A stretch of DNA of 64,000 nt from Litorilinea aerophila (GCF_006569185.2 NZ_VIGC02000003.1:186001-250000), one strand, 5' to 3'. Shown: positions 8,667-17,120, numbered from the stretch's first letter. Notes: a model not told the origin generated them from the sequence alone. Made by a program: numbers and translations.

Positions 8667-9437
8667 GTGGCAGCTGAGCAAGACTTTCCGGGCGGCGTCG
8701 CAGGCAGCCCCGGTGGGGAGGTGCCCGGGCCGGACCTGGAGCAACTGAAGCAGCAGGTCATCGCCTGTCGACGCTGCCCCCGGCTGGTGGCCTGGCGGGA
8801 AGAGATCGCCCAGACGAAGCGCCGGGCCTACCGGGACTGGACCTACTGGGGGCGGCCGGTGCCCGGCTTCGGAGACCCCAGGGCCCGGCTGCTCCTGGTG
8901 GGGCTGGCGCCGGGCGCCCATGGGGCCAACCGGACCGGCCGCATGTTCACCGGCGACGGCTCGGGCGATTTCCTCTACGCGGCCCTTCATCGGGCCGGTT
9001 TTGCCAGCCAGCCTACCTCCCGTTCCCGGGACGACGGCCTGCAGCTATGGGATTGCTACATCACCGCGGTGGCCCGCTGTGCACCGCCCCAGAACCGGCC
9101 GACAGCGGCCGAGATCGCCAACTGTCGGCCCTTTCTACAGCAAGAGATCGCCCTCCTGCGGCGGGTGCAGGTGGTGGTGGCCCTGGGCCAGGTGGCCTTC
9201 AACGGCTACCTGCGCGCGCTCCAGGAGATGGGCCAGCCCCTGCCCCGCCTGACCTTTCGCCATGGTGCCCACTATCCCCTGGCGGAACTGGCCCAGCGCC
9301 CCGGCCTGCCCCATCTGCTGGCTGCCTATCACCCCAGCCGACAGAACACCCAGACCGGCCGCCTGACTGCCGCCATGTACGATGAGCTATTTCACCAGGT
9401 GAAGCGCTTGTTGAACCCGGGCGACAGGGCGTCGTAA
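8667..9437 (+). CDS. Uracil-DNA glycosylase, family 5 (UdgB type) with 4Fe-4S cluster
   Basis: A 256-residue DNA repair enzyme that removes uracil and other deaminated bases from DNA. Motif 1 (GLAPGAHGANRTGR, residues 79-92) is the family 5 form, in which Ala replaces the Asn/Asp used by other UDG families, and motif 3 is HPSRQNTQTG from His222. Four cysteines fit an iron-sulphur cluster: Cys34 and Cys37 (CRRC), Cys138 and Cys153. Family 5 enzymes are known mainly from thermophiles and actinobacteria. The start is GTG, preceded by GGGGGAAGGA 6 nt upstream. It stands alone downstream of the repeat-rich gap. Confidence 0.9.
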   Translation: MAAEQDFPGGVAGSPGGEVPGPDLEQLKQQVIACRRCPRLVAWREEIAQTKRRAYRDWTYWGRPVPGFGDPRARLLLVGLAPGAHGANRTGRMFTGDGSGDFLYAALHRAGFASQPTSRSRDDGLQLWDCYITAVARCAPPQNRPTAAEIANCRPFLQQEIALLRRVQVVVALGQVAFNGYLRALQEMGQPLPRLTFRHGAHYPLAELAQRPGLPHLLAAYHPSRQNTQTGRLTAAMYDELFHQVKRLLNPGDRAS

Positions 9438-9555
9438 GCCCCGCGTCGAGCCTCTCCCGCTCCCTCATCTCTTTCCTTTTGTGATATGCTACCAGAGCCT
9501 GGCGAGAAGACCAGGCGGACGTGCCCGCGTGGCGAGAACGAAAGGAAGAACCCAC

Positions 9556-10704
9556 ATGCAGAGCTCCTCAAGAATCAAGATCACCGACATCCGCCTGGTC
9601 CGGCTGCGGACGGTCCAGGAAGTGGGCGTGTTGGAGCCGGCCTGGAACCCCGGCGGGCAGATGCCCTTCACCGTGGGCGGCGGCTCCTATGTGGAGATCC
9701 ACACCGACAGTGGCCTGGTGGGCATCGGCCCCGGGCTGGATCCTGCCCTGCTGCCCGCGGTCAAGGCCCAACTGGTAGGCCAGGATCCCTTCGACACCGA
9801 GCGCCACCTGGCCGCCCTGCGTTACTACGCCACGGGGCCGGCCTACCGGGGCAGCGCCGGCGTGGACATCGCCCTCTGGGACCTGATCGGCAAGGCCTGC
9901 GGTCAGCCCCTCTACAAGCTCTTTGGTGGTGGTCGGGACAAGGTGCCGGCCTACGCCAGCATGGTGCTCCTCTCCACCCCGGCGGAACGGGCCGAGCTGG
10001 CCGCCCGCCTGGCGGATGAAGGCTGGCAGGCCATCAAGCTGCGCCTTCACCACGCCACCATGGCCGAAGATATCGAAACCGTGACCCGGGTGCGGGACGC
10101 GGTGGGCGACCGCATGGCCATCATGGTGGACGCCAACCAGGCCCAGTCCAGCGGCAACTGGCAGCCTGGCGTCCTCTGGGACTACCGCCGCGCGCTGGAG
10201 ACGGCCCGGGAGCTGGACCGGCTGGGCTGCTACTGGCTGGAGGAGCCCCTGCCCCGCTACGCTTTCAAAGACCTGGCCCGCCTGAACCAGGCGGTGGCCA
10301 TGCCCCTGGCCGGCGGCGAGAACAACCGGGGCATCCACGAGTTCGTGCAGATGCTGGAGGGCAACGTCTACGACATCCTCCAGCCCGAGGGCATGGTGGG
10401 GGGCGGCCTGACGGAGCTGCGTAAGATCGGGGTGCTGGCCGAGGCCTTCGGGAAGAAGTGCGTGCCCCACCACGGCGGCCGGGGGCTGGGCACCATCGCC
10501 CACCTGCACCTGGTGGCCTCCTGGCCCCACGCGCCCTACCTGGAGCTGCTCCACGACCCGCCCATCGGCGACTATCGCCACGGTTTCTCCATCCTCCTGG
10601 ATCCGCCGGTGGTGGACCAGGAGGGTTTGATAGCTGTGCCCCAGAAGCCCGGCCTGGGCGTGGAGGTGAACCCGGATCTGGTGGAAGAAGTGATTACCGT
10701 CTAG
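9556..10704 (+). CDS. Mandelate racemase/muconate lactonizing enzyme family protein (enolase superfamily)
   Basis: This 382-residue protein carries the two-part enolase-superfamily fold. The capping domain is followed by a barrel with a K-x-R motif (KLRLH, Lys161), metal ligands Asp192 (VDANQ), Glu229 (EEPLP) and a Glu in GGENN near residue 256, and a His pair (VPHHGGRG) late in the barrel. Lys-x-Arg rather than Lys-x-Lys, with a late His, suggests acid-sugar dehydration (mandelate racemase subgroup) rather than racemization of an amino acid derivative. It is preceded by AGGAAG. A RarD-type permease begins 14 nt after its stop, so the pair may import or export and convert a sugar acid (inference). 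The substrate is unknown. Confidence 0.86.
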   Translation: MQSSSRIKITDIRLVRLRTVQEVGVLEPAWNPGGQMPFTVGGGSYVEIHTDSGLVGIGPGLDPALLPAVKAQLVGQDPFDTERHLAALRYYATGPAYRGSAGVDIALWDLIGKACGQPLYKLFGGGRDKVPAYASMVLLSTPAERAELAARLADEGWQAIKLRLHHATMAEDIETVTRVRDAVGDRMAIMVDANQAQSSGNWQPGVLWDYRRALETARELDRLGCYWLEEPLPRYAFKDLARLNQAVAMPLAGGENNRGIHEFVQMLEGNVYDILQPEGMVGGGLTELRKIGVLAEAFGKKCVPHHGGRGLGTIAHLHLVASWPHAPYLELLHDPPIGDYRHGFSILLDPPVVDQEGLIAVPQKPGLGVEVNPDLVEEVITV

Positions 10705-10718
10705 AAGGTCTGTCTGAC

Positions 10719-11609
10719 ATGAATCGTGGAACCTGGTACGCCCTGGCCGCTTACACGGTTTGGGGCGTGTTGCCCATCTTTTGGAAGTGGCTACATCATC
10801 TGCCCGCGCTGGAAATCGTAGCCCACCGGATGATCTGGTCCTTTGTCTTCCTGGCCCTGGTTTTGACCATGCGCCAGGAGTGGCAGGCCCTCTGGCGGGC
10901 GGCCAGACACCGGCGGGTGATCCTGGCCTTCCTGGCCACTGCCCTTCTGCTGACCGCCAACTGGCTGGTCTACGTCTGGGCGGTGAACGCTGGACACATC
11001 GTGGAGACCAGCCTGGGCTATTTCATTAACCCGCTGGTGAACGTGCTGCTGGGCGTTATCTTCCTGCGGGAGCGGCTACGGGCGGGGCAGTGGGCGGCCA
11101 TTGCCGTGGCCGCGGCCGGCGTGCTCTACCTGACCGTCAGCTATGGCGCCCTGCCCTGGATCGCCCTGGCCCTGGCTTTCACCTTCGGCTTCTACGGCTT
11201 GTTGAAGAAGGCCACCCCCCTCACCTCCCTCCAGGGGCTTACCCTGGAGACCAGCGTCCTGTTCGTGCCCACGCTCCTTTACCTGGGGCTGTTGGGGTGG
11301 ACGGGGACAGGATCCTTCGGCGCTGGGAGCTGGCGCACCGACCTGCTGCTCATCCTGGCGGGCGTGATGACCACCGGGCCGTTGCTGCTCTTTGCCGCGG
11401 CTGCGCGGCGGGTGCCCCTGAGCATGATGGGGGTGCTCCAGTACATCGCGCCGACCCTGCAGTTCCTGATCGGCGTCCTGCTCTACCACGAGCCCTTCAC
11501 CCCGGTCCGGCTGGTGGGCTTCTGTCTGATCTGGATTGCGCTGCTCATCTATTCGGTGGAGGGCGTCATGGCACATCGGCGACCCGCCGCCGTGGCTGGC
11601 GGCGCGTAA
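10719..11609 (+). CDS. rarD: EamA/RarD family transporter
   Basis: A 296-residue inner-membrane protein with about ten predicted transmembrane helices and the RarD N-terminal sequence (GTWYALAAYTVWGVLPIFWKWL, then EIVAHRMIWSFVF). The region LTANWLVYVWAVNAGHIVETSLGYFINPLVNVLLG is the strongest RarD signature. RarD proteins are DMT-superfamily permeases; the E. coli member was named for chloramphenicol sensitivity but its substrate is not settled. The frame stays open far upstream inside the previous gene; the ATG at 10719 follows AAGGT and starts the family homology. It is coupled to the enolase-superfamily gene. Gene symbol by family only. Confidence 0.85.
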   Translation: MNRGTWYALAAYTVWGVLPIFWKWLHHLPALEIVAHRMIWSFVFLALVLTMRQEWQALWRAARHRRVILAFLATALLLTANWLVYVWAVNAGHIVETSLGYFINPLVNVLLGVIFLRERLRAGQWAAIAVAAAGVLYLTVSYGALPWIALALAFTFGFYGLLKKATPLTSLQGLTLETSVLFVPTLLYLGLLGWTGTGSFGAGSWRTDLLLILAGVMTTGPLLLFAAAARRVPLSMMGVLQYIAPTLQFLIGVLLYHEPFTPVRLVGFCLIWIALLIYSVEGVMAHRRPAAVAGGA

Positions 11610-11612
11610 CGC

Positions 11613-11718
11613 GTCGTAAATCCTGGCAGAAATTCGCCGATGGTTTCCACCAGAGGGAGTGCGCCCAGAGGGCACCCGGAATTTCTGCCGCGGTATTGAC
11701 GCCAGACTGTCGTAGTGC
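11613..11718. repeat. Family A inverted-repeat element, copy 1
   Basis: Four bases after the rarD stop begins GTCGTAAATCCTGGCAGAAATTCGCCGA. The 11-bp arms GGCAGAAATTC (11625-11635) and GAATTTCTGCC (11679-11689) are perfect and enclose a 43-bp loop. A conserved tail, GCGGTATTGACGCCAGACTGTCGTAGTG, follows (11690-11717). The same order of blocks recurs at 47421-47513, and the left part recurs at 58949-59020. It lies between a stop codon and the ribosome binding site of the next gene. It has no coding capacity. Confidence 0.85.
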
Positions 11719-11746
11719 GTGAACGATACCCCAAGGAGTGTTCGCT

Positions 11747-12079
11747 GTGAGTTTCGGCATTACCAAGACCATTCCTGCCCGGGAAGGCATGGCGGCTGTG
11801 GACGCCCTGTACGACGGCTCCATCCGGGAGTATGAATTCCACATGGCCGGCAAGCCGTCCCGACTGAAGGTGGGGGACTATGTCTACACCATCTTCAACG
11901 ACCAGCTCATCGGGCGGCTTCGCATCAAAGAGCTGATCCCCGGGGCGGTCAATCCCAAATCGGGCAAGCCCCGCACCCTGATCCTCGTGGAGGCGCCCGG
12001 CGAACGGCTGCCGGTGCCCATCCCCAAGAAGGGGCACCGGGGCACCCGCTACTATGACGGTGCGGAGTGGCCGGCATGA
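11747..12079 (+). CDS. Small hypothetical protein, possibly PUA/ASCH-like
   Basis: A 110-residue cytosolic protein that I do not recognise by name. The GTG at 11747 is chosen because an AAGGAG lies 8 nt upstream; a GTG at 11738 overlaps that site and is less likely. The segment RLKVGDYVYTIFNDQLIGRLRIKELIPG (about 40-68) resembles the basic beta barrel of ASCH/PUA-like domains, which bind RNA or modified bases, but this is only a weak resemblance. The end is basic (PIPKKGHRGTRYYDG). It overlaps the start of the next gene by 4 nt (ATGA), so the two form a translationally coupled pair. Confidence 0.65.
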   Translation: MSFGITKTIPAREGMAAVDALYDGSIREYEFHMAGKPSRLKVGDYVYTIFNDQLIGRLRIKELIPGAVNPKSGKPRTLILVEAPGERLPVPIPKKGHRGTRYYDGAEWPA

Positions 12080-12519
12080 TCGAGTTCATCCTCTGGTTCC
12101 TGGGCGTGCTGCTGGTGGCCATCGTCACCCTCAGTTTTCTGGGCAAGTGGGCCTCCGGCGTCATCCAGCGCCACATCGAGGAGCGGGTGGCGGCGCTGGA
12201 TGCCATCGTGAACAGCGGTCGGGTGCCCGATAGCTGGCTGAAGTCCTATCGGGAAAAGGCCGCGAAATTGTTGGCCCGGGGCCAGGACCAGGCCCGGCTG
12301 GAGCGACTGGGACGCCAGGCCCAGAAGTACTGTCTGCGCCAGGTGGACGGGCTGATCAAGGACCTGAAGGATGGTTCGTTTACCCAGGATCCCAAGACCC
12401 GGGAGTTTCTGCTGCGGGAGCTGCAGCGGCGTCGCCGCCTGTGGGAACGGGCCGAGTGGTCGTCCCTGCTGGTGGAGCTGGCCCGCCAAGAGAGCCAGGA
12501 GACAGCCGGCGAGGAGTAG
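12076..12519 (+). CDS. Small membrane-anchored hypothetical protein
   Basis: A 147-residue protein with one N-terminal transmembrane helix (residues 1-25, MIEFILWFLGVLLVAIVTLSFL) and a highly charged helical cytosolic part, rich in Arg, Glu and Gln, likely coiled coil. The ATG at 12076 overlaps the previous stop as ATGA and has a GGAG 8 nt upstream; a GTG at 12067 is less likely. I know no named family. The topology, a single anchor with a long helical tail, resembles scaffold or membrane-tether proteins, but no function can be assigned. Co-expression with the 11747 gene is expected. Confidence 0.65.
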   Translation: MIEFILWFLGVLLVAIVTLSFLGKWASGVIQRHIEERVAALDAIVNSGRVPDSWLKSYREKAAKLLARGQDQARLERLGRQAQKYCLRQVDGLIKDLKDGSFTQDPKTREFLLRELQRRRRLWERAEWSSLLVELARQESQETAGEE

Positions 12520-12539
12520 GTCACGCATCCCTGCGTGAC
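12520..12539. repeat. Family D post-stop hairpin, copy 2
   Basis: GTCACGCA-TCCC-TGCGTGAC is a perfect 8-bp stem with a 4-base loop that starts on the base after the TAG stop at 12517-12519. It shares the words GTCAC-CATCCCTG-GTGAC with the hairpin at 1267-1286, also just after a stop. The genes on both sides converge (arginase ends at 12562). There is no T-tract, so it may be an RNA 3'-end structure or a binding site rather than an intrinsic terminator. Confidence 0.65.
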
Positions 12540-12561
12540 GGAGGTGTCTGGGAGCCTGGCA

Positions 12562-13491
12562 CTATAAAATCCGCTGGCCCAACAGCGAGGCGATCAGCTC
12601 CACGGCCAGCTCCGCGGTGCGATTTCCCTCGTCCAGAATTGGGTTGATCTCCACCACATCCACAGAGCGAACCTTTTCCGACTCAGCCAGGATCTCCATG
12701 AGCAGGTGAGCCTCCCGGAAGGTGAGGCCGCCGGCCACCGGCGTGCCCACCCCCGGCGCTACCGCGGGCTCGATGGCGTCCATGTCGATGCTGACGTGGA
12801 TGCGGGCCAGGCTGCTCAGGCGGCTCAAGGCGCGGCGGGCCACCGTGGCCATGCCCAACTCGTCGATGTCCCGCATGGTGTAGACGTTGATGCCGCTCCC
12901 GGCCAGGGCCACCCGCTCCTCCGGGTCCAGCGAGCGCACACCCACCAGGACGATGTGCTGGGGCAGCAGCTTGGCACCAGGGTAGCCCAGGTCAACCAGG
13001 TCGGGATGGCCCCGGCCTGTGAGGACGGCTACCGGCATGCCATGGATGTTGCCGGAGGGCGAGCTGGCCGGGGTGTTGAAGTCCCCATGGGCGTCCACCC
13101 AGATCAGGCCCAGGGGGCCCGCGGTGGCCATGCCGCTGACCGTGCCGATGGCGATGGAGTGGTCGCCGCCCAGGAAGATGGGGATCTCCTGGCTGGCCGC
13201 GGACGCCTGGGCCGCGTCGAAGATCTGCTGACAGGCCTGCACCACCGCTGGCAGGTGATGCAGGCCACCCTCTGGGGTCTCGGTCCAGCTGCGGGCCTGG
13301 ACCGCGGCTTCATGGCGCACGGGGACGGGCACGTTGCCCGCGTCCTCCACCTGGTGGCCCAATCCCCGCAGGCGTTCATACAGCCCGGCATAGCGGACCG
13401 CGCTGGGGCCCATGTCCACCCCCCGGCGCTGCTGGCCCAGGTCCATGGGAATGCCCAGAATGCGAAGTCGGTGGTGTTGGATGGCCGCCAT
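12562..13491 (-). CDS. rocF: Arginase
   Basis: A 309-residue member of the ureohydrolase family that hydrolyses L-arginine to ornithine and urea with a binuclear manganese centre. All metal ligands are visible: His111 (GGDHS), Asp133, His135 and Asp137 (VDAHGDFNT), and Asp236 and Asp238 (SIDMDAIEP). His150 (GNIHGMP) is the usual catalytic base. The sequence [16 protein letters not shown] and the length favour arginase over agmatinase. No ornithine pathway gene is adjacent. It is followed on the same strand by nothing, and preceded upstream by the ABC exporter, whose stop lies 22 nt before its start, so both could share a transcript. Confidence 0.93.
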   Translation of the reverse strand: MAAIQHHRLRILGIPMDLGQQRRGVDMGPSAVRYAGLYERLRGLGHQVEDAGNVPVPVRHEAAVQARSWTETPEGGLHHLPAVVQACQQIFDAAQASAASQEIPIFLGGDHSIAIGTVSGMATAGPLGLIWVDAHGDFNTPASSPSGNIHGMPVAVLTGRGHPDLVDLGYPGAKLLPQHIVLVGVRSLDPEERVALAGSGINVYTMRDIDELGMATVARRALSRLSSLARIHVSIDMDAIEPAVAPGVGTPVAGGLTFREAHLLMEILAESEKVRSVDVVEINPILDEGNRTAELAVELIASLLGQRIL

Positions 13492-13513
13492 GATTTTTTC
13501 CCTCCGTGCCTGC

Positions 13514-15295
13514 CTACGCCTGCTGCAGGGCCAGCCGGCCCGGGGTCACCAGGGGCGTTTCGGGCTCCCGCTGCACCTGGTTCAGGTGCCAGTAGAGACC
13601 CCGGCGGGCCATGAGTTCCTGGTGGGTGCCGCATTCTGCGATGCGCCCGTCCGACAGCACCACGATCAGGTCGGCGTTGCGGATGGTGGAGAGGCGATGG
13701 GCGATGATGATGGTGGTCCGCCCCACCATGAGCCGCTCCAGGGCCTGCTGGATGAGCCGTTCCGTCTCCGTGTCCACTGAGGAGGTGGCCTCGTCCAGGA
13801 TGAGGATGGGCGCGTCTTTGAGGACGGCCCGCGCGATGGAGAGGCGCTGCTTCTGGCCGCCGGAGAGCTTCACGCCCCGTTCGCCGATGATGGTGTCGTA
13901 GCCATCCGGCAGGCGCATGATGAACTCGTGGGCGTTGGCAATCTTGGCCGCCTCGATCACCTCGGCTTCGGTGGCGTCTTCCCGGCCGAAGAGGATGTTG
14001 TCCCGGGCGGTGCCGTGGAAGAGGAAGACATCCTGGAGGACGATGCTGATCTGGCGGCGCAGGCTGGTCAGGGAGAGATCCCGCAGGTCGTACCCGTCCA
14101 GGGTGATGGCGCCCTGGGTGACGTCGTAGAAGCGGGGGATGAGGCTGGCCAGGGTGGTCTTGCCCACGCCGGTGGGGCCCACCAGGGCCACGGTGGCGTG
14201 GGGCGGGATCTCCAGGTTGATGTCCTGCAGCACCGGTTCGCCGGGGATGTAGCTGAAGCTGACGTTGTGAAAGCGGATGGCCCCCTGGGCCCGCCCTGGG
14301 AGGACGATGGCGTCCGGGCGCTCCTCCACCTCGGGCTTCTCTTCCATCAGCTCGGCCACCCGTTCCGCGCTGGCCAGGGCCTCCTGAATCTTTTCCCAGG
14401 CGTCGCTCAGGTGGTGCAGGGGCTGGTAGAAGAGCTCCAGGTAGAGGAAGAAGGCCACCAGCTCTTCCACCGCCAGCACCTGGTTCAGGATCAAGCGGCC
14501 GCCGAAGTAGATGATGACAATGGTACCCAGGGCCGAGGAAAACTGGATGAAGGGCTGGAAGATGGCCATCATCTTGAGCGCGTGAAGCAGAGAATCCCGG
14601 TAGCGGTCGATGCGCTCCCAGATGCGGCCCAGTTCGCTCTCCTCTCGGGTGAAGGTCTTGATCTCCCGGATGCCCGAGAGGTTGTCCGCCAGGATGGCGT
14701 TGAGCTCGCCCAACTCGTGCTGGCGTTCCCGGAAGGCCGGGCGCACATAGTGGGCAAAGGCCCGCAGGGACAGGAGGATCAGGGGGATGGGCACCATGCT
14801 CAGCAGGGTGAGCTGCCAGTTCATGCTCAGGAGCACCAGGGTCACCCCCACCAGGGTCAGCGCGTTCACCAGCACATCGGGTACCGCGTGGGCGATGAGC
14901 AGCTCGAACTTGTCCGAGTCGTTGACGACCCGGGACATGAGCTGGCCGGTCTGTTTGTCTTCGTAGAAGCGCAGGGAGAGGCGCTGGAGGTGTTCGTAGA
15001 TGAGCTTGCGGGCGTCGGCCACCACGCCCCAGCCGGCCACGTGGGCCATGTAGCTGCGCAGGAACTGGAGGCCGGCCCGGGCGATGTAGACGGCCAGGGC
15101 CAGCAGGGCCAGGCGGGTGATCAGGGCCTGGGAGATGGGGTCGCTGTCGGCGTTGGTCACCGCGCCCACCATGGTCTTGATGATCCAGGGGATGAGTAGC
15201 TGGACGCCCACCAGCAGCAACATGCTGATGACGGTGATGATGAGGGAGCCGGTGTAATTTCGGGCGTACAGAAAGAGAAAACGTAGGGGCTTCAT
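13514..15295 (-). CDS. ABC transporter, fused permease and ATPase (MsbA/multidrug exporter type)
   Basis: A 593-residue half-transporter: an N-terminal membrane domain with six helices (residues 1-310), then a nucleotide-binding domain with Walker [10 protein letters not shown], signature LSGGQKQR, Walker [10 protein letters not shown] and the switch histidine in IIAHRL. It would act as a homodimer that exports lipids, drugs or peptides from the inner membrane. The frame is open 20 codons upstream, but the ATG at 15295 starts [14 protein letters not shown], the normal beginning for the family, and an AGGAAAG is about 13-19 nt ahead. The region KTFTREESE is the usual coupling helix area. The substrate is unknown. 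Confidence 0.9.
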   Translation of the reverse strand: MKPLRFLFLYARNYTGSLIITVISMLLLVGVQLLIPWIIKTMVGAVTNADSDPISQALITRLALLALAVYIARAGLQFLRSYMAHVAGWGVVADARKLIYEHLQRLSLRFYEDKQTGQLMSRVVNDSDKFELLIAHAVPDVLVNALTLVGVTLVLLSMNWQLTLLSMVPIPLILLSLRAFAHYVRPAFRERQHELGELNAILADNLSGIREIKTFTREESELGRIWERIDRYRDSLLHALKMMAIFQPFIQFSSALGTIVIIYFGGRLILNQVLAVEELVAFFLYLELFYQPLHHLSDAWEKIQEALASAERVAELMEEKPEVEERPDAIVLPGRAQGAIRFHNVSFSYIPGEPVLQDINLEIPPHATVALVGPTGVGKTTLASLIPRFYDVTQGAITLDGYDLRDLSLTSLRRQISIVLQDVFLFHGTARDNILFGREDATEAEVIEAAKIANAHEFIMRLPDGYDTIIGERGVKLSGGQKQRLSIARAVLKDAPILILDEATSSVDTETERLIQQALERLMVGRTTIIIAHRLSTIRNADLIVVLSDGRIAECGTHQELMARRGLYWHLNQVQREPETPLVTPGRLALQQA

Positions 15296-15531
15296 GGTCT
15301 GCGACTTTCTTTCCTTTGGATCCACCGATGATAGGGAGTGCACAGATAGAACCACAGATAGAACCGGAGAAAATCTGCGGTCATCTGTGGCATTTGTCCA
15401 TCGAATCCAATGACAAATAGTATAAAAATTGTAGCGGGTGGCGGCCAGAATCGCAATTCAGGCCGGGTATAGGGGCACGGCTTGTGCCGCGCCTGCCTTG
15501 GACTTGAAATACACCCACGGGCCTGGCGAAT
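15296..15531. other. Intergenic region upstream of the exporter gene
   Basis: No gene was seen. At 15339-15399 there are repeated ACAGATAGAACC words followed by ATCTGCGG and CATCTGTGG, an imperfect palindrome that pairs CACAGAT with ATCTGTG. It looks like another intergenic repeat of the CACAGATGAA type, here in a single copy. The exporter promoter should lie in this stretch on the minus strand; no clear hexamers were identified. Confidence 0.4.
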
Positions 15532-15560
15532 TTGACATGCCAGGGGCTCCATGGTATAGT
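15532..15560 (+). promoter_or_regulatory. Sigma-70-type promoter upstream of tRNA-Leu
   Basis: TTGACA (15532-15537), a 17-bp spacer and TATAGT (15555-15560) make a near-consensus housekeeping promoter. Transcription would start near 15567, about 103 nt before the tRNA-Leu gene at 15670, with no other gene between. The long leader would be removed by RNase P. Confidence 0.75.
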
Positions 15561-15669
15561 TCCCATCGTCAACGGCACCTGGGCGCTACGTCGACAGGGA
15601 GTCGGGGACGAGGCCAACAGCACTTTTGGCCAATAGCACCTTGAATGTTGACACCAGCTTGTTGATTGT

Positions 15670-15756
<87 letters not shown>

Positions 15757-15803
15757 AACCAGCCCCTTGCAGAGGCTGCAGCAACTTCTCACACTGTGGT
15801 TTT

Positions 15804-15884
15804 GGCTCATCTACCACAAATGTGCGCTACCCACCTCGGTTTCGAAGGGGGGCAACAGGTTCGCACACATTTGGGAGATGAGCC
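15804..15884. repeat. Long imperfect inverted repeat after tRNA-Leu
   Basis: GGCTCATCTACCACAAATGTGCG (written in two parts: GGCTCATCTACC, ACAAATGTGCG; 15804-15826) pairs almost fully with 15862-15884, its reverse complement apart from two or three mismatches. The loop is 35 bases. A small palindrome GGTTTTTAAAACC follows at 15888-15900. It lies between the tRNA and a strong terminator and holds no gene. Confidence 0.65.
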
Positions 15885-15914
15885 GTGGTTTTTAAAACCG
15901 AGATTGCACTCATC

Positions 15915-15958
15915 AAAAATGGGGAATGAAAACATTCGTTCCCCATTTTTGTGTTTTT
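15915..15958 (+). terminator. Rho-independent terminator
   Basis: Arms AAAAATGGGGAATGAA (15915-15930) and TTCGTTCCCCATTTTT (15935-15950) pair with one G-T wobble around a 4-base loop, followed by GTGTTTTT. It would end the tRNA-Leu transcript. Because the left arm begins with a run of A, it can also work on the minus strand. Confidence 0.88.
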
Positions 15959-15962
15959 CAGG

Positions 15963-15968
15963 TATACT
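15963..15968 (+). promoter_or_regulatory. Candidate -10 box directly before the DivIC-like gene
   Basis: TATACT ends 7 bases before the ATG at 15976. Transcription from it would begin about at the start codon, and no ribosome binding site is present, so the mRNA may be leaderless. No good -35 box is seen at the normal distance; the terminator arm occupies that place. Confidence 0.4.
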
Positions 15969-15975
15969 GTAGCCC

Positions 15976-16410
15976 ATGGCGGCAAACCCTTCTCCCAACC
16001 CACCCTCTCCACCTCCGGCCAGCACCCGGGCGCGAGTCATCCTCCTGGCGCTCATGGCCCTCTGCCTGCTGTTTGTGGTCAGCTACACCGGCCGCCTGGT
16101 CCAGCGCAGCCGGCTGCAGGCTGAGATCCAGCAATGGGAAGAGCGCCTCGCCCAGGAACAGGCCCGGCAGTTGGAACTCCAGGCTGAGCTGACCTATGTG
16201 AGCAGTGCGGATTACGTGGATGAGGTGGCCCGGGAGGAGTTGGAGATGGTGCGCCCGGGAGACACGGTCATCGTGGTCTTGGAGGGCACGCCGGTACCCA
16301 CGCCCACCGTTACCCCCACCCCGACACCGGCCACCATGGCGCCGGAAACGTCATCCGCTCCCCCCTGGAAACAGTGGTGGGACCTTTTCGTCCAACAGGA
16401 GCTGCCATGA
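15976..16410 (+). CDS. Septum formation initiator (DivIC/FtsB-like) protein
   Basis: A 144-residue bitopic membrane protein: short proline-rich cytosolic tail, one helix at about 20-42, then a coiled coil (SRLQAEIQQWEERLAQEQARQLELQAEL) and the conserved DivIC/FtsB end block SSADYVDEVAREELEMVRPGD. Such proteins join FtsL and FtsQ/DivIB in the divisome. After the domain comes a Pro/Thr-rich extracytoplasmic tail (PTPTVTPTPTPAT) and a tryptophan-rich ending, seen often in Chloroflexota secreted proteins. No ribosome binding site precedes the ATG. The last 4 bases overlap the next gene (ATGA), which suggests translational coupling to the MBL-fold protein. Confidence 0.85.
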   Translation: MAANPSPNPPSPPPASTRARVILLALMALCLLFVVSYTGRLVQRSRLQAEIQQWEERLAQEQARQLELQAELTYVSSADYVDEVAREELEMVRPGDTVIVVLEGTPVPTPTVTPTPTPATMAPETSSAPPWKQWWDLFVQQELP

Positions 16411-17087
16411 AAATCAAATTCTATGCCCATGCCTGTTTTCGCCTGGAGGGCGACGGCCTCTCCGTGGTGACCGACCCCTACACGCCCGGTCCCGGCGCCT
16501 CCAACTTCGACCCCATCCACGAGCCGGCCGACATCGTGATCATGAGTTCGGCTACGGATCGCTTTCACAGCGACCCCAGCCATATAACCGGCGATCCGGT
16601 GGTGGTCAATGCCGTGGAGATCCCACCCGAAGGAAAGACGGTTAAAGGGCTCCACATTCGGGTCTTCCAGACCATGGAGAGCCTCACCTACGACTTCGGG
16701 GATCGGGGGCCGGAGGCCAACGCCATGTACACCTTTACCCTGGACGGGATCCGGGTGCTGCACATCGGTGACATCGGGAATCCCATCTCGGAAGAGCACC
16801 TGCAGGCGTTGGAGGGCCAGGTGGATCTCATGTTTGCCCTCACCGGCGGCCACGCCACCATCGCCCTGGACGACCTGGACGCGGCCATTCGGCGCATCCA
16901 GCCCCGGGTGGTGATCCCCATGCACTACTACAGCCCCAAGGGCGTGCTGAATATCCTTCCGGTGGAGGAGTTCACCCGGCGCTACCCGCCCGAAGCCGTC
17001 ACCCATGTGGGCAGCAGCGAGCTGGAACTAAGCCGGGAAACCCTGCCCGAAGGGCTCCACATCTACGTGCTGGAGCAGTCCCGGTAG
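16407..17087 (+). CDS. Metallo-beta-lactamase-fold protein (UlaG-like) with degenerate metal motif
   Basis: A 226-residue protein with the compact MBL fold of the UlaG/YtkL group: MKIKFYAHACFRLEG at the start, VVTDPYTPGPG, then later VLHIGDIGNP, LTGGHATIALDD and VVIPMHYYSPKG. In the family the block after the third strand reads S-H-x-H-x-D-H. Here residues 47-56 read SSATDRFHSD, so both early histidines, the Asp and its His are gone while the later His in PMHYY remains. Hydrolysis with two metals is therefore doubtful; a one-metal or non-catalytic role is possible. ATG 16407 overlaps the previous stop. Gene 17121 follows after 33 nt. Confidence 0.85.
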   Translation: MKIKFYAHACFRLEGDGLSVVTDPYTPGPGASNFDPIHEPADIVIMSSATDRFHSDPSHITGDPVVVNAVEIPPEGKTVKGLHIRVFQTMESLTYDFGDRGPEANAMYTFTLDGIRVLHIGDIGNPISEEHLQALEGQVDLMFALTGGHATIALDDLDAAIRRIQPRVVIPMHYYSPKGVLNILPVEEFTRRYPPEAVTHVGSSELELSRETLPEGLHIYVLEQSR

Positions 17088-17120
17088 GCGGGGGATCCCT
17101 ACATCGGAAGGTTTTTCCCC

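Noticed and set aside
15757-15975. Attachment site or integrated element after tRNA-Leu
   Set aside because: No integrase and no duplicated tRNA 3' end was seen.
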